DNA of 64,000 nucleotides, taken from the NCBI RefSeq assembly GCF_030410485.1, contig NZ_JAUHHC010000001.1, positions 992,001 through 1,056,000 on the forward strand. Reading direction: 5' to 3'. This document shows, in pieces, positions 8,303-16,855 of the stretch. The notes beneath the pieces are model-generated. The model was not told where the DNA came from. It made no database searches and worked only from the letters and a program-made list of their open reading frames with translations. Origin of the DNA: Roseateles violae. GTDB taxonomy: Bacteria; Pseudomonadota; Gammaproteobacteria; Burkholderiales; Burkholderiaceae_C. Every line of letters begins with the position of its first letter. The first letter of the stretch is position 1. A program made the translations under genes and the position numbers.

Positions 8303-9207
8303 GCGCGGCGCCGGCGATGAGCCGCGGCGACGCCTTGCGCCTGGCCGCGGTGATCCTGATCTGGGGCCTGAACTTCGTCGTGATGAAGCTGGGGCTGCAG
8401 GGCCTCTCGCCCTTCGTGATGGGGGGCCTGCGCTTTTGCGTCGCCGCGCTGCCACTGCTGCTGGTCCGGCCGCCGCGCCTGCCCTGGCGCTATCTGCTGG
8501 CCTACGGCCTGGCCCAGGGCCTGGGCCAGTTCGGCCTGCTCTTCATGGGCCTGCAGCTGGGCATGACGGCCGGCATGGCCTCGGTCGTCATGCAGACCCA
8601 GGCCTTCTTCACCCTGCTGCTGGCGATGCCGCTGCTGCACGAGCGCACGCGGCCGGCGCAATGGCTGGGCCTGACGGTCGCGCTGGCCGGCCTGATCGCC
8701 ATCGCCAGCGCGCATGGCCAGGGGCCGGGGCAGATGAGCTTGATCGGCTTCGTGCTGACCCTGGGCGCGGCGCTGATGTGGGCGGTCTCCAATCTGGTCG
8801 GGCGCCTGGCCGCGCGGGTGGCCGATTACGAACCCTTCAACTTCATCGTCTGGACCAGCCTGGTGCCCATCGGGCCCTTTTTCGCGCTGGCGTTATGGCA
8901 GCAGGGCGCCGGCGAAGTGGGCGCGCAGATCCTGCAGATCGATGCGCGCGGCGCGGCCGCGGTGCTTTATCTGGGCCTGCTGGCGACCCTGCTGGCCTAC
9001 AGCCTCTGGACGCGGCTGCTGAAACGCCACCCGGCCGGCCGCGTCGTGCCCTGGTCGCTGCTGGTGCCGGTGGTCGGCCTGTGGGCGGCGGCCGCTGCCT
9101 TCGGCGAGCGGCCGCTGCCGCTGCAATGGCTGGGCACGGCCGCCGTGCTGGCCGGCCTGCTGATCAACCAGGCCGGCGCCTGGTTCGCGCGCCGGCTCAG
9201 AGCCTAG
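8299..9207 (+). CDS. EamA/DMT family transporter
   Basis: A 302-residue protein with ten predicted hydrophobic segments arranged as two EamA repeats. It opens with LRLAAVILIWGLNFVVMKLG, a typical first helix of the drug/metabolite transporter superfamily. It is probably an inner-membrane exporter. The GTG at 8299 overlaps the preceding TGA (GTGA), matching the coupling of every other junction in the operon; ATG 8317 is a possible alternative. Its stop region overlaps the end of the convergent pseudogene by 11 bases. The substrate is unknown. Confidence 0.83.
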   Translation: MSAAPAMSRGDALRLAAVILIWGLNFVVMKLGLQGLSPFVMGGLRFCVAALPLLLVRPPRLPWRYLLAYGLAQGLGQFGLLFMGLQLGMTAGMASVVMQTQAFFTLLLAMPLLHERTRPAQWLGLTVALAGLIAIASAHGQGPGQMSLIGFVLTLGAALMWAVSNLVGRLAARVADYEPFNFIVWTSLVPIGPFFALALWQQGAGEVGAQILQIDARGAAAVLYLGLLATLLAYSLWTRLLKRHPAGRVVPWSLLVPVVGLWAAAAAFGERPLPLQWLGTAAVLAGLLINQAGAWFARRLRA

Positions 9208-9739
9208 GCATCCACCACAGTTCCTTGCGCTGCACCGGCGTGGCCGGCGGCAGCAGCGGATTGCGCAGGCGCAGGATGCGGCGCTGGCCCGGATCGGAGC
9301 GCTCCAGCACCGCGGCCTAATGCTGGCGAACAGGCGCTCGAAGCTGCCGTCGGCCTGCATGCGTTCCAGTCCCAGGCGCAGGTCCTCGGCCAGGCGCGGC
9401 CGTGTCGGCGTGACGAAGAAGTACAGCGCCGCCGGGTACTGCAGCAGCAGATTCCGGATTGGTCATGGTCCAGAACAGATCGATTGGCGGCTCGGGCCGC
9501 GCCAGCTCGATCAGCGCGCGGCTCTGCACCATCAAGCTCTCCGACTGCCGCGTGCGGTAGCGCCGGCCGCTGCGCGCCAGCGCCGCATGCATCAGCATCA
9601 GCGCCTGGATATAGCCGCTGCGTGCGTCCTGCAGCGATTCGTGGCGCGGATAGACGACGCTGTCGGCTTCGCCGGCGGCCGCGCCCGCCAGGCCGGCGAA
9701 ACCCAGGCCTCCGCCGATCAGCGCGCGGCGCCCGATCAT
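9197..9739 (-). pseudogene. Decayed periplasmic solute-binding protein (SBP_bac_3-like) gene
   Basis: Coding remains lie in two frames. The N-terminal part reads MIGRRALIGGGLGFAGLAG (signal peptide), then a mature part up to DLFWTMTNPE. At about 9450-9455 the frame jumps straight to LLLQYPAALYFFVTPTRP, a motif that in related transporter substrate-binding proteins lies roughly 100 residues further on. A second shift at about 9307-9318 (stop TAG in the C-terminal frame) is needed to reach the tail LRLRNPLLPPATPVQRKELW. Total length is 543 bases against roughly 750 expected. This fits an internal deletion plus a frameshift. The start overlaps the FIST stop (ATGA), so it was once the last gene of that operon. 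Confidence 0.72.
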
Positions 9740-10917
9740 GAGGCGGCGGTCGCCGCCAGGAAGACGCTCAGCACGCCGGTATAGCCATGCAGGCTGGCAT
9801 GGGCGATCTCGCCGCCGGCAAAGAAGCCGACCAGGGGGACGGCACCCAGCCCGTGCTGCACCCATTGCAGCTCGGCCGAGGGGTGGCCGAAATGCGGGCC
9901 GCCGCGTCCGGCGCAGCTGACGAAGATGGCGCCGGCAATGGTCTGGCCGGCGTCCTCGGCCTCGCCGCGCAGCTCGGTGCAGATGCGCAGCAGATCGCGC
10001 CGCGCCGCCTCCGGATTGCGTTCGCAGAAGCTCAGGCGCTGGCCCGGCTGCAGGCGCTCGGCGACCGCGATGCCGCGCCGGCTCGGGTCGACGCCGATCA
10101 GATGCCGCACGCGCACCTGCTCGCCGTAGTCGCGCGCCGACGTTCCTGCCGATTCCGCGCCCTCCGCATGCAGGCCGACCAGGGTGCGGCGCAGGCGCGG
10201 CACCGCCTCGCGCAGGCCCTGCTCGGCCGCCGCCGTGCCGACCGGCAGGGCCAGGTCTTGCAGCAGGCAATCCAGCGCCGGCCGGTCGTCCAGCCCGGTC
10301 AGCAGCGGCCCCTCGCAGGCGCTGACCCGGCGCAACGGGCCCAGCGCCCGGCAGCCCTGGCTGACGCGCGAGAGCAGGCGCCAGTCCGCGGGGTCGCCGG
10401 CAAAGGCGGCGCCGGACAGGCCGCCGCGCCAGATACCGTCGGCCAGGTGCACGCTGTCGGCGCGCCCCGAGGCGAGGCCGCCGAACAGATAGCCGCTGCC
10501 GGTCTGGCCGGCCAGCTCCTGCAGCAGCTCCTGCAGATCGGGCGTGCCGGCATCGGCATGGACCTGGGCCAGTTCGGCGCCCCAGCCGCCCAGCGGCCGC
10601 GCGCCGGAGAAGAGCCGGAACTGCTCGCGCGGCAATTCGGCCAGCATCAGCGCCAGCGCCGGTTCGTCGAAGTACTCGACGCCGCCGGCGCAGATCCCGA
10701 CGCCGCTGGCGCCCAGCCAGGCGACGCCGGGCCAGCGCTGGCGCACCTCGGCCAGCAGCGCCTCGGCCTGCGGCAGATAGGCCTCGGTGAAATAGAGCCA
10801 GCCCAGGGTCGGCTGCAGGCCGCTGTCGACGCGCTGCGCCTCGATCTGCACCGCCGCCAGCGCCAGCGCCAGATGGGCGTCCGGGTGGGTCGCGTGGGCG
10901 TGCGCGAAAGCCTTCAT
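9736..10917 (-). CDS. FIST domain sensor protein
   Basis: A 393-residue protein with an N-terminal FIST domain (about 15-215) and a C-terminal FIST_C domain (about 220-385). Recognisable stretches are GVAWLGASGVGICAGG, SGYLFGGLASGRAD, the glycine-rich FVSCAGRGGPHFG and PLVGFFAGGEIA. FIST domains are thought to sense small ligands, possibly amino acids, and often couple to two-component or chemotaxis outputs. Here no kinase or output domain is attached. It follows phaM by 13 bases on the same strand. The start MKAFAHAH is chosen for domain fit; upstream frame is low-complexity Arg/Pro. Confidence 0.85.
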   Translation of the reverse strand: MKAFAHAHATHPDAHLALALAAVQIEAQRVDSGLQPTLGWLYFTEAYLPQAEALLAEVRQRWPGVAWLGASGVGICAGGVEYFDEPALALMLAELPREQFRLFSGARPLGGWGAELAQVHADAGTPDLQELLQELAGQTGSGYLFGGLASGRADSVHLADGIWRGGLSGAAFAGDPADWRLLSRVSQGCRALGPLRRVSACEGPLLTGLDDRPALDCLLQDLALPVGTAAAEQGLREAVPRLRRTLVGLHAEGAESAGTSARDYGEQVRVRHLIGVDPSRRGIAVAERLQPGQRLSFCERNPEAARRDLLRICTELRGEAEDAGQTIAGAIFVSCAGRGGPHFGHPSAELQWVQHGLGAVPLVGFFAGGEIAHASLHGYTGVLSVFLAATAAS

Positions 10918-10930
10918 TGCTGGGGCCGGG

Positions 10931-11650
10931 CTAGCTCTTGCTGCCGCGCTTGCGCGGCGCGGCGCGCTTGGCCGCGGCCTTCGGTGCCAGGCCCTTGGCG
11001 GCCGTGCCGACCACATTGCCGGCCAGGGTGCCGGCGCCGCTGGCGGCCTTGCGCAAGGTGTCGCCGGCGGCGTCGAAGGACTGCTTGACCAGGGTGCCGG
11101 CCAGGTTCTTGGCCGCGTCGGTGGCCGTGTCCTTCATGGCATTGGTGGCCAGCTGGGTGAACTGCTGGCTCAGCGCCCCCCACCATTGCAGCGGGTCGAT
11201 GGGCGGCGCGACCGGTGCCTCGGCCGTCTTGGCGGCGCCGGCCTTGCTGGCGCTCTGGGCCGCCGGCTTGGCCTTGACCGGCGGCTTGATCGCCGGCTCG
11301 GACCGGGCCGCCGACTGGGCCTCGGCGACGCCCGGCCAGGCGGCCGGATCGGGCGTGGCCACCTTGAGGCTGTCACGCAGCTCGGTCAGCGGCACATTCA
11401 TCGTCTGCAGGGTCGACAAGGTCATCCGCTGCACCTCCAGCGCCTGGATCGTCGCGCCCAGCATGCGGGCGTTCTGCTCGAGCCAGAACTGCACGGTGCG
11501 CAACTCCTCGATGCGCTTGCTCAGCTCCTCCGGGTTCAGCGTCGGCGCCACCCATTGGCCGATGCCGGGCAGGGCGGCGCCGGCGTTCTTGACCAGGCCT
11601 TGCAGGAACTCGAAACCTGGGACGAATTTGCTGAAGCTGTTGTCGGCCAT
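10931..11650 (-). CDS. phaM: PhaM-like polyhydroxyalkanoate granule regulatory protein
   Basis: A 239-residue protein. The N-terminal region (residues 1-90) matches the PhaM domain: F-PGFEFLQGLVKNA, then WVAPTLNPEELSKRIEELR and VQFWLEQNARML. The middle is Ala/Pro/Lys-rich and low in complexity. The C-terminus ends in a basic AAKRAAPRKRGSKS tail resembling the DNA-binding tails of PhaM/phasin-type proteins. In Ralstonia PhaM activates PHA synthase and tethers granules to the nucleoid. That function is transferred from the family. It lies between marC and the FIST gene, probably in one transcript. Confidence 0.83.
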   Translation of the reverse strand: MADNSFSKFVPGFEFLQGLVKNAGAALPGIGQWVAPTLNPEELSKRIEELRTVQFWLEQNARMLGATIQALEVQRMTLSTLQTMNVPLTELRDSLKVATPDPAAWPGVAEAQSAARSEPAIKPPVKAKPAAQSASKAGAAKTAEAPVAPPIDPLQWWGALSQQFTQLATNAMKDTATDAAKNLAGTLVKQSFDAAGDTLRKAASGAGTLAGNVVGTAAKGLAPKAAAKRAAPRKRGSKS

Positions 11651-11671
11651 TGCGCGTCTCCTCGCTGTCGT

Positions 11672-12346
11672 TCAGGGGTTCAGATGGTTCAGTTCCGCCC
11701 AGCCGGTCCACATGATCTGGATGCCAATGCACAGTAGCACAAAGGCCATCATGCGCATCATCACCAGCGTGCCCACCTCGCCCAGGCGCATCATCAGCCG
11801 CCCGCCGTTGCGGTAGACCAGGTAGACGACCGCCGCGGTCAGCGCGGCGCCGAGCGCGGCGATGCCGGCGCCGGTCACGTACAGCAGCGGCGTGCGCGGC
11901 AGCTGCGCGCCCAGCGCGATCGCCGCCGCGATCGAGCCGGGGCCGGTAGTCAGCGGAAAGGTCAGCGGGAAGAAGCTGCGGCGCGCGATCTCGGTCTCGC
12001 TGAGGTCGGGGCTGGAGGCCTCGGCCACCGCGTCGGTGACCTCGTCGCTGTCATGGCCCTGCAGCAGGCGCCAGGCGCTGGAGGCGACCAGCAGGCCGCC
12101 GCCGACGCGCACGATGGGCAGCGAGATGCCGAACAGGTCCAGCACATAGGTGCCGATCAGCATCGAGCCGACGATCAGGAACCAGCAGTTGATCGCCACC
12201 TGGCGCGACAGCCGCTTCAGCACATGGTCCTTGCCGCGCGCCGCGTCCAGCACGATGGGCGCGGTGCCGAGCGGATTCATGATGGGCAGCAGGGTCAGCG
12301 GCACCAGCAGCAGCGATTGCAGGATGGAGGAAGGCTGGATTTCCAT
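11672..12346 (-). CDS. MarC family inner-membrane protein
   Basis: A 224-residue integral membrane protein with about six hydrophobic segments. Typical MarC features include the opening LLVPLTLLPIMNPLGTAPIV and the middle FFPLTFPLTTGPGSIAAAI. The family (MarC/YchE/YhgN) has no settled biochemical role; early links to multiple antibiotic resistance in E. coli were not upheld. It ends 21 bases before phaM on the same strand and probably heads that short operon. No regulatory motif is evident upstream. Confidence 0.88.
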   Translation of the reverse strand: MEIQPSSILQSLLLVPLTLLPIMNPLGTAPIVLDAARGKDHVLKRLSRQVAINCWFLIVGSMLIGTYVLDLFGISLPIVRVGGGLLVASSAWRLLQGHDSDEVTDAVAEASSPDLSETEIARRSFFPLTFPLTTGPGSIAAAIALGAQLPRTPLLYVTGAGIAALGAALTAAVVYLVYRNGGRLMMRLGEVGTLVMMRMMAFVLLCIGIQIMWTGWAELNHLNP

Positions 12347-12413
12347 GCCGGGCGCTCGGGGCTTCGTGTCGATGCTGCAGTGTGCCGCATGCGCGGCCGC
12401 CGCTCACAGCTTC

Positions 12414-13349
12414 TCAGTGCGGCTTGACCCGCTCGACCTCGAAGCCGAGTTCGGCCAGCAGCCGCGGCAGCGCCTGCGGCCCGCTCATATGCAGCGCGCC
12501 GACCGCGACCAGCAGGCGCTGGCCGCCGCCATGCAGGGCGGCGATGCGCGCGGCCAGCGGCCCATTGCGATCGTCGTTGACGCGCTTCAGCCAGCGCCGG
12601 TCCTCCTCGTCGTGCACGCAGTCGCACCAGCGCGCATAGTCCTGCAGCTCGGCCAGGTCGCCGCGCGCCCAGGCCTCGGCCAGGCGCCGCATCGGCGCGC
12701 GCACCGCCTCGCGCTCCAGCTGCTCGAGACCGGCGGCAAGCGCGCGCCGCTGCTCGGCCGGGTCGGCCGGGATCAGCGCCCGCATCTGCTCGGCCGCGCT
12801 TTCCAGCGCGACGATGGGGCGGCCCTCGGCGCGCGCCAGCGCCAGCAGCACCGCCTCCTGGCCGAAGCCGGCGTCCAGCCCATCGTGGCGCGCCGCCAGC
12901 ATGGTCAGCGCGCTCAGCTGCAGGATCGGATGCAGGGCGGCCAGCGCCTGCTCGGGCAGGCAGGCGGCACGCGCCTGCGCCGCCAGGCGCTGCTGCAGGG
13001 CCGGGCTCAGCGGCGCGGCGGGACGCGCAGCCTCTCTTAGCGCCTGGAGCGTGGCCGGGTCGCCGGCGTCCAGCTCGACCGCCAGCAGCTCGCTGCGGCG
13101 CCAGGCCTCGCGCAGGGCCGGCCCCGGCAGCGCCCAGGCCGGCCGGCCCAGGTGCAGGCTGCCGAACAGCCAGGACTCGTGGCCGTCGCGCCGCAGCCGC
13201 CACAGGAAGCCGTGGTCGACGGCCGTCGCCGCCAGCGTCTGCAACTCGGCCGCCGTCGGCGCCGCGACCGGCGGCGGGCAGTCGGCGCGCGCTGGCGCCG
13301 GGCCCACGAGCAGGGCCAGCGCCAGCCCCCAGGCGGCCAGGGCCTTCAT
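12414..13349 (-). CDS. TraB/GumN family protein
   Basis: A 311-residue exported protein. Residues 1-22 form a signal peptide ending PAPARAD. The TraB/GumN core shows ESWLFGSLHLGRP near residue 60 and LLVAVGALHMSGPQALPRLL near the end, the two histidine-containing signatures of the family, with acidic SELLAVELDAGD between. Members are putative metal-dependent proteases related to Tiki. Its ATG overlaps the stop of the upstream retropepsin-like gene (ATGA at 13346-13349), which suggests translational coupling of two envelope-associated proteases. Confidence 0.85.
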   Translation of the reverse strand: MKALAAWGLALALLVGPAPARADCPPPVAAPTAAELQTLAATAVDHGFLWRLRRDGHESWLFGSLHLGRPAWALPGPALREAWRRSELLAVELDAGDPATLQALREAARPAAPLSPALQQRLAAQARAACLPEQALAALHPILQLSALTMLAARHDGLDAGFGQEAVLLALARAEGRPIVALESAAEQMRALIPADPAEQRRALAAGLEQLEREAVRAPMRRLAEAWARGDLAELQDYARWCDCVHDEEDRRWLKRVNDDRNGPLAARIAALHGGGQRLLVAVGALHMSGPQALPRLLAELGFEVERVKPH

Positions 13350-13852
13350 GGCCGCGCCGCCTCGATGCGCAGCTCGCCGCCCTGCTGGGTGAACTGCAGC
13401 TTGGCCAGCACGTCCATGCCCAGCAGCGGCGCGCCCAGCTGCGGCAGCACGGTCAGGCGCAGCCGCTCGACCCCGACCCCGCCCTGCAGCGCCAGATCGC
13501 CGCGCGCCAGCCAGCCGCGGGCGACGCCGCCGGCCGTATGCGACAGCGAATCGCCCTCGGAGCGCAGGCCGGCGCGGCGCGCCAGCGCCTCCGGCACCGC
13601 GCTGCTGCTCGCGCCGGTGTCGACCAGGAAGTCGACCGCGATGCCGTTGAGCGTGCCGGGCCAGTGGAAATGCCCGTCGGGCCCGCGCTGCAGCACGATC
13701 TGACCCTGCGGGCTCAGGCTGAAGCGGCTTTGCAGGCGCTGGCGCTCCCAGGCCTGGAAGGCAAGAAAGACGGCCAGGCCGATCAGCAGCCAGACGGTGG
13801 CGATCTTCAGAGCGCCCGGCAGCTCCCGGTTCGCCTTGTTTGCATCATTCAT
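13346..13852 (-). CDS. Membrane-anchored retropepsin-like aspartic protease
   Basis: A 168-residue protein with one N-terminal transmembrane helix (about residues 17-33), followed by a periplasmic retropepsin-like domain. The catalytic motif is FLVDTGAS with Asp78, and the family GMDVLAKL motif follows near residue 147. This matches the clan AA, TIGR02281-like proteobacterial proteases, which act as homodimers with one Asp per subunit. It is coupled to the downstream TraB/GumN gene by an ATGA overlap. The substrate is unknown. Confidence 0.87.
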   Translation of the reverse strand: MNDANKANRELPGALKIATVWLLIGLAVFLAFQAWERQRLQSRFSLSPQGQIVLQRGPDGHFHWPGTLNGIAVDFLVDTGASSSAVPEALARRAGLRSEGDSLSHTAGGVARGWLARGDLALQGGVGVERLRLTVLPQLGAPLLGMDVLAKLQFTQQGGELRIEAARP

Positions 13853-13884
13853 GCCGCTACGATGCCACGAAAGAGGGTCCCGTC

Positions 13885-14304
13885 ATGAGCGCAGCCAGCA
13901 TCTTCCATCTCGCCTTCCACGTCCGCGACCTCGACGAGGCGCGTCGCTTCTATGGTCGGCTGCTCGGTTGCCGCGAGGGCCGCAGCACCGCCAGCTGGGT
14001 CGACTTCGACTTCTTCGGCCACCAGATTTCGCTGCACCTGGGCGAGCCCTTCGCGACCACGCGCAGCGGCAAGGTCGGCGACGCCCTGGTGCCGATGCCG
14101 CATCTGGGCGTGATCCTCGAGCTGCCGGCCTGGCAGGCGCTGGCGGCGCGGCTGGAGGCGGCCGGCACCGAGTTCGTCATGCCGCCACAATGCCGGTTCA
14201 GGGATCAGCCGGGCGAGCAGTGGACGATGTTCCTGCTCGATCCGAGCGGCAATCCGCTCGAGATCAAGGGTTTCAAGTCGCTGGCGACCGTCTTCAGTGC
14301 ATGA
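13885..14304 (+). CDS. VOC family protein (glyoxalase-like)
   Basis: A 139-residue single-domain VOC protein. It begins with FHLAFHVRDLDEARRFYGRL, the usual first beta-alpha unit with a metal-ligand histidine, and ends with the paired motif FLLDPSGNPLEIKGF, which supplies a glutamate ligand. Families of this size include dioxygenases, glyoxalases and antibiotic-binding proteins. AGAGG is placed 8 bases before the ATG. It is divergent from the retropepsin gene, with 32 bases between starts. The substrate is unknown. Confidence 0.85.
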   Translation: MSAASIFHLAFHVRDLDEARRFYGRLLGCREGRSTASWVDFDFFGHQISLHLGEPFATTRSGKVGDALVPMPHLGVILELPAWQALAARLEAAGTEFVMPPQCRFRDQPGEQWTMFLLDPSGNPLEIKGFKSLATVFSA

Positions 14305-14336
14305 ACTGAGCCCCTCGTCCAAGGCGTACCTTGGCC

Positions 14337-14426
14337 GGTCCCCGAGGGACGGCGATGCTTGCCGGATCGACCGGCAAGCACACGCCCAAGGCGGGCCGGC
14401 TTGGGAGCGGCCCGGCGCTCGGCCCG
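14337..14426 (+). repeat. Dispersed intergenic repeat, copy 1
   Basis: A block of about 90 bases between the convergent VOC and AAA-ATPase genes. It contains a 10-bp hairpin (14356-14365 with 14371-14380, loop ATCGA), then GGGCCGGCTTGGGAGCGGCC. A nearly identical copy in the opposite orientation lies at 60021-60111, and a more diverged partial copy near 51796-51845. All three sit between convergent genes. The hairpins may stop transcription from both sides, in the manner of REP-type elements. Confidence 0.8.
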
Positions 14427-14446
14427 CAAGGGAACACTGATATCAA

Positions 14447-16747
14447 TCAGTGCCGGAAGCCAATCGAGCGTCTGGCCCGCACCTCGGGCTTGATGCGGTG
14501 CTCGGCCTCCAGCTGCAAGAGGAATTCATCCGGGCCCAGCGACTCGCCGAGAATCTCGACCTGCTGGCGCACGGCGGCGAAATCGCCCGGCGTCAGCTGG
14601 TCCAGCTCGGCCAGCCGGGCCGCCTGCGCGGCATCGGGCTCGGCGCCGGCCTCGCGCGCGAACATGGTGAGGCGCTGCTCGGCGCGCAGCGGCTTGAAGC
14701 GGATCTTGAAGGCGAAGCGGCGCAGCGCCGCCTCGTCCAGGTCTTCGAACAGATTGGTCGTGCAGATGAAGACGCCGGCAAAGCGCTCCATGCCGGCCAG
14801 CATCTCGTTGACCTCGGAGATCTCGTAATTGCGCTCGGCCATGCGGCGGCTGCGCAGAAAGCTGTCGGCCTCGTCCAGCAGCAGCACCGCGCCTTCGTTG
14901 GCGGCGCTCTCGAACATGCGGGCCATGTTCTGCTCGGTCTCGCCGACGAATTTGCTGGCCAGATCGCTGGCCTGGCGGATCATCAGCGGCCGGCCCAGCG
15001 CCTGCGCGATGTGCTCGGCCAGCGCCGTCTTGCCGCTGCCCGGCGGGCCGTAGAAGCAGAGATTGCCGACGCCGCGCTGGCGCAGGGCGGCGACGATGCG
15101 CGGGATCTCGAAGCGCGACTCGCAGTTCAGCAGGTCCAGCGTGTACTGGGTGACGACGGCGCGCGCGCCGCGCTCGTGCGCCAGATGGCCCAGCGCCTTG
15201 TCGGCATTGAGCAGCTGGCGCTCGATCAGGCGCTCGCATTCCTCCGGCCCGCCGGACTGGATCACCAGTTGCGAGAAGCGCACCGCGGTGCGGATCTGCG
15301 CCGGCGTCAGGCCGCGCCGTTCGGCCAGACGCGCGCTGAACTCGGGCGAGACCCGCACATCGGCCAGCGCCCGCGTCACCAGGCCCAGGCGGGCGCCCGG
15401 CGGCGGCGACTTCAGCTCCAGGTGGTACTGGAAGCGGCGGCGGAAGGCCGGGTCGATCTGCTCGATGCGGTTGGTGATCCAGATCACTGGTACCGGATTG
15501 GTCTCGAGGATCTGGTTGACCCAGGCCTTGCCGTTGACCGAGGAGCTGGCCGGCGCCTCCAGCGCCGAATCGAGCCGCGCGATCAGATGCGCGGTGTCGC
15601 TGGACAGCGGCGGGAACACGTCCTCGACCTCGTCGAACAGCAGCGCCACGTTCTCGCTGGCCTTCAGGAAGACCTGGCTGATCTGCAGCGAGCGGTAGCG
15701 GTCGCGGCCGGACAGCGAGTTGCCGTCGCGGTCGGCATACTCGACCTCGTAGAGATCGAGCTCGGCGGCCGCCGCGGCAACCTTGGCCAGCTCGGTCTTG
15801 CCGGTGCCCGGCGGGCCGTAGAGCAGCACGTTGACGCCGGCCTCGTGGCGCGACACCGCCTCGCGCAAGAGCGTGCACAGCACGCCCAGGTCCTCGGCGA
15901 CGAACTGGAAGTCGGCGGTGCTCAGCGGGCTCTTGCTTGCCGGCCGGGTGAACACGGCCATCAGATCGTGCGGCCCCTGGTACTCGCGCATCAGCACCGG
16001 CGGCAGCTGATCGCTGACCTTCATCAGATCGGCCAGGTCGGTGATGTTGTGCTCGGAGATCAGGTTCTCGACCATGCCGATGCGCTCGAGCCGCGAGCCC
16101 GCGCGCAGGGCCTCGGCGACCTCCTGCTCGTTGACGCCGGCCACCGCGGCGATCGCCGCGAAGGCCTCCTGCGCCGTGTTGACCTTGAACTCGACCAGGG
16201 CGCCGCGCAGCTCGCGCTGGTAGCGCGCCAGCGTGCCGTAGAGCAGGATCGCGCGCTCGGCCGGGTTCAGCTGCAGCAGCGTGCCGAGGGCGGCGATGTT
16301 CTTCTCGACCAGGGTCGATTCGCGCTTGAGCTCGCGGTCCAGCCATTCGCTGGTGGTCGCCAGCAGGGCCAGCATGTCCTTGGGCGCGTCCTTCGCGTAT
16401 TCGTCCAGATAGAAGAACAGCGTCGCCTCGGCAAAGGGGCCGTTCCAGACGCCATGGCGGGCGACGAAGGCGGCGTCGTCCAGCGCCTCGTGGCCGGCCC
16501 ATAACTCGTTGCCCTGACAGCGCAGGGCCAGATAGGCACGCAGCCGCGCCAGCACGCGCAGCGGCCAGACCAGATGGCGGCCGGTGAAGGACAGCAGGCC
16601 GTTGAAGTCGCGACGCAGATTGAAGCGGCCGGCATGCTTGACGGTCAGGGTCAGCACGAACTGCGAGCACAGACGGTCCAGCACCGGTGCGTCCTTCAGA
16701 CCCGGTGAGGGCAGCACTCTCGGCTCGGCAGCCAAACGCTTGACCAT
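14447..16747 (-). CDS. Tandem AAA+ ATPase (two AAA domains)
   Basis: A 766-residue protein with two AAA+ modules. The first Walker A is GPPGTGKT at about residues 310-317 with Walker B VALLFDEVED. The second is GPPGSGKT at about 566-573 with Walker B VLLLDEADS. Arginine-finger-like residues follow each (AFRRRFQYHL and AALRRFAFKI). The first 300 residues are helical and not recognised; they may bind substrate. The fold suggests a CDC48/FtsH-type unfoldase or remodelling ATPase, without a protease domain. GAGGAG precedes the ATG by 7 bases. The DUF3567 gene lies 140 bases upstream on the same strand. Confidence 0.85.
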   Translation of the reverse strand: MVKRLAAEPRVLPSPGLKDAPVLDRLCSQFVLTLTVKHAGRFNLRRDFNGLLSFTGRHLVWPLRVLARLRAYLALRCQGNELWAGHEALDDAAFVARHGVWNGPFAEATLFFYLDEYAKDAPKDMLALLATTSEWLDRELKRESTLVEKNIAALGTLLQLNPAERAILLYGTLARYQRELRGALVEFKVNTAQEAFAAIAAVAGVNEQEVAEALRAGSRLERIGMVENLISEHNITDLADLMKVSDQLPPVLMREYQGPHDLMAVFTRPASKSPLSTADFQFVAEDLGVLCTLLREAVSRHEAGVNVLLYGPPGTGKTELAKVAAAAAELDLYEVEYADRDGNSLSGRDRYRSLQISQVFLKASENVALLFDEVEDVFPPLSSDTAHLIARLDSALEAPASSSVNGKAWVNQILETNPVPVIWITNRIEQIDPAFRRRFQYHLELKSPPPGARLGLVTRALADVRVSPEFSARLAERRGLTPAQIRTAVRFSQLVIQSGGPEECERLIERQLLNADKALGHLAHERGARAVVTQYTLDLLNCESRFEIPRIVAALRQRGVGNLCFYGPPGSGKTALAEHIAQALGRPLMIRQASDLASKFVGETEQNMARMFESAANEGAVLLLDEADSFLRSRRMAERNYEISEVNEMLAGMERFAGVFICTTNLFEDLDEAALRRFAFKIRFKPLRAEQRLTMFAREAGAEPDAAQAARLAELDQLTPGDFAAVRQQVEILGESLGPDEFLLQLEAEHRIKPEVRARRSIGFRH

Positions 16748-16855
16748 GGGCGACTCCTCGCGCCACTGCCTGCATGGCGCCGCCCGATCTTGTCGCAGCC
16801 GGGCGCGAGAAACAAGCCCTGCGCGGTGCAGGGTCTCGCGCCGCGCTGGCCGAAA

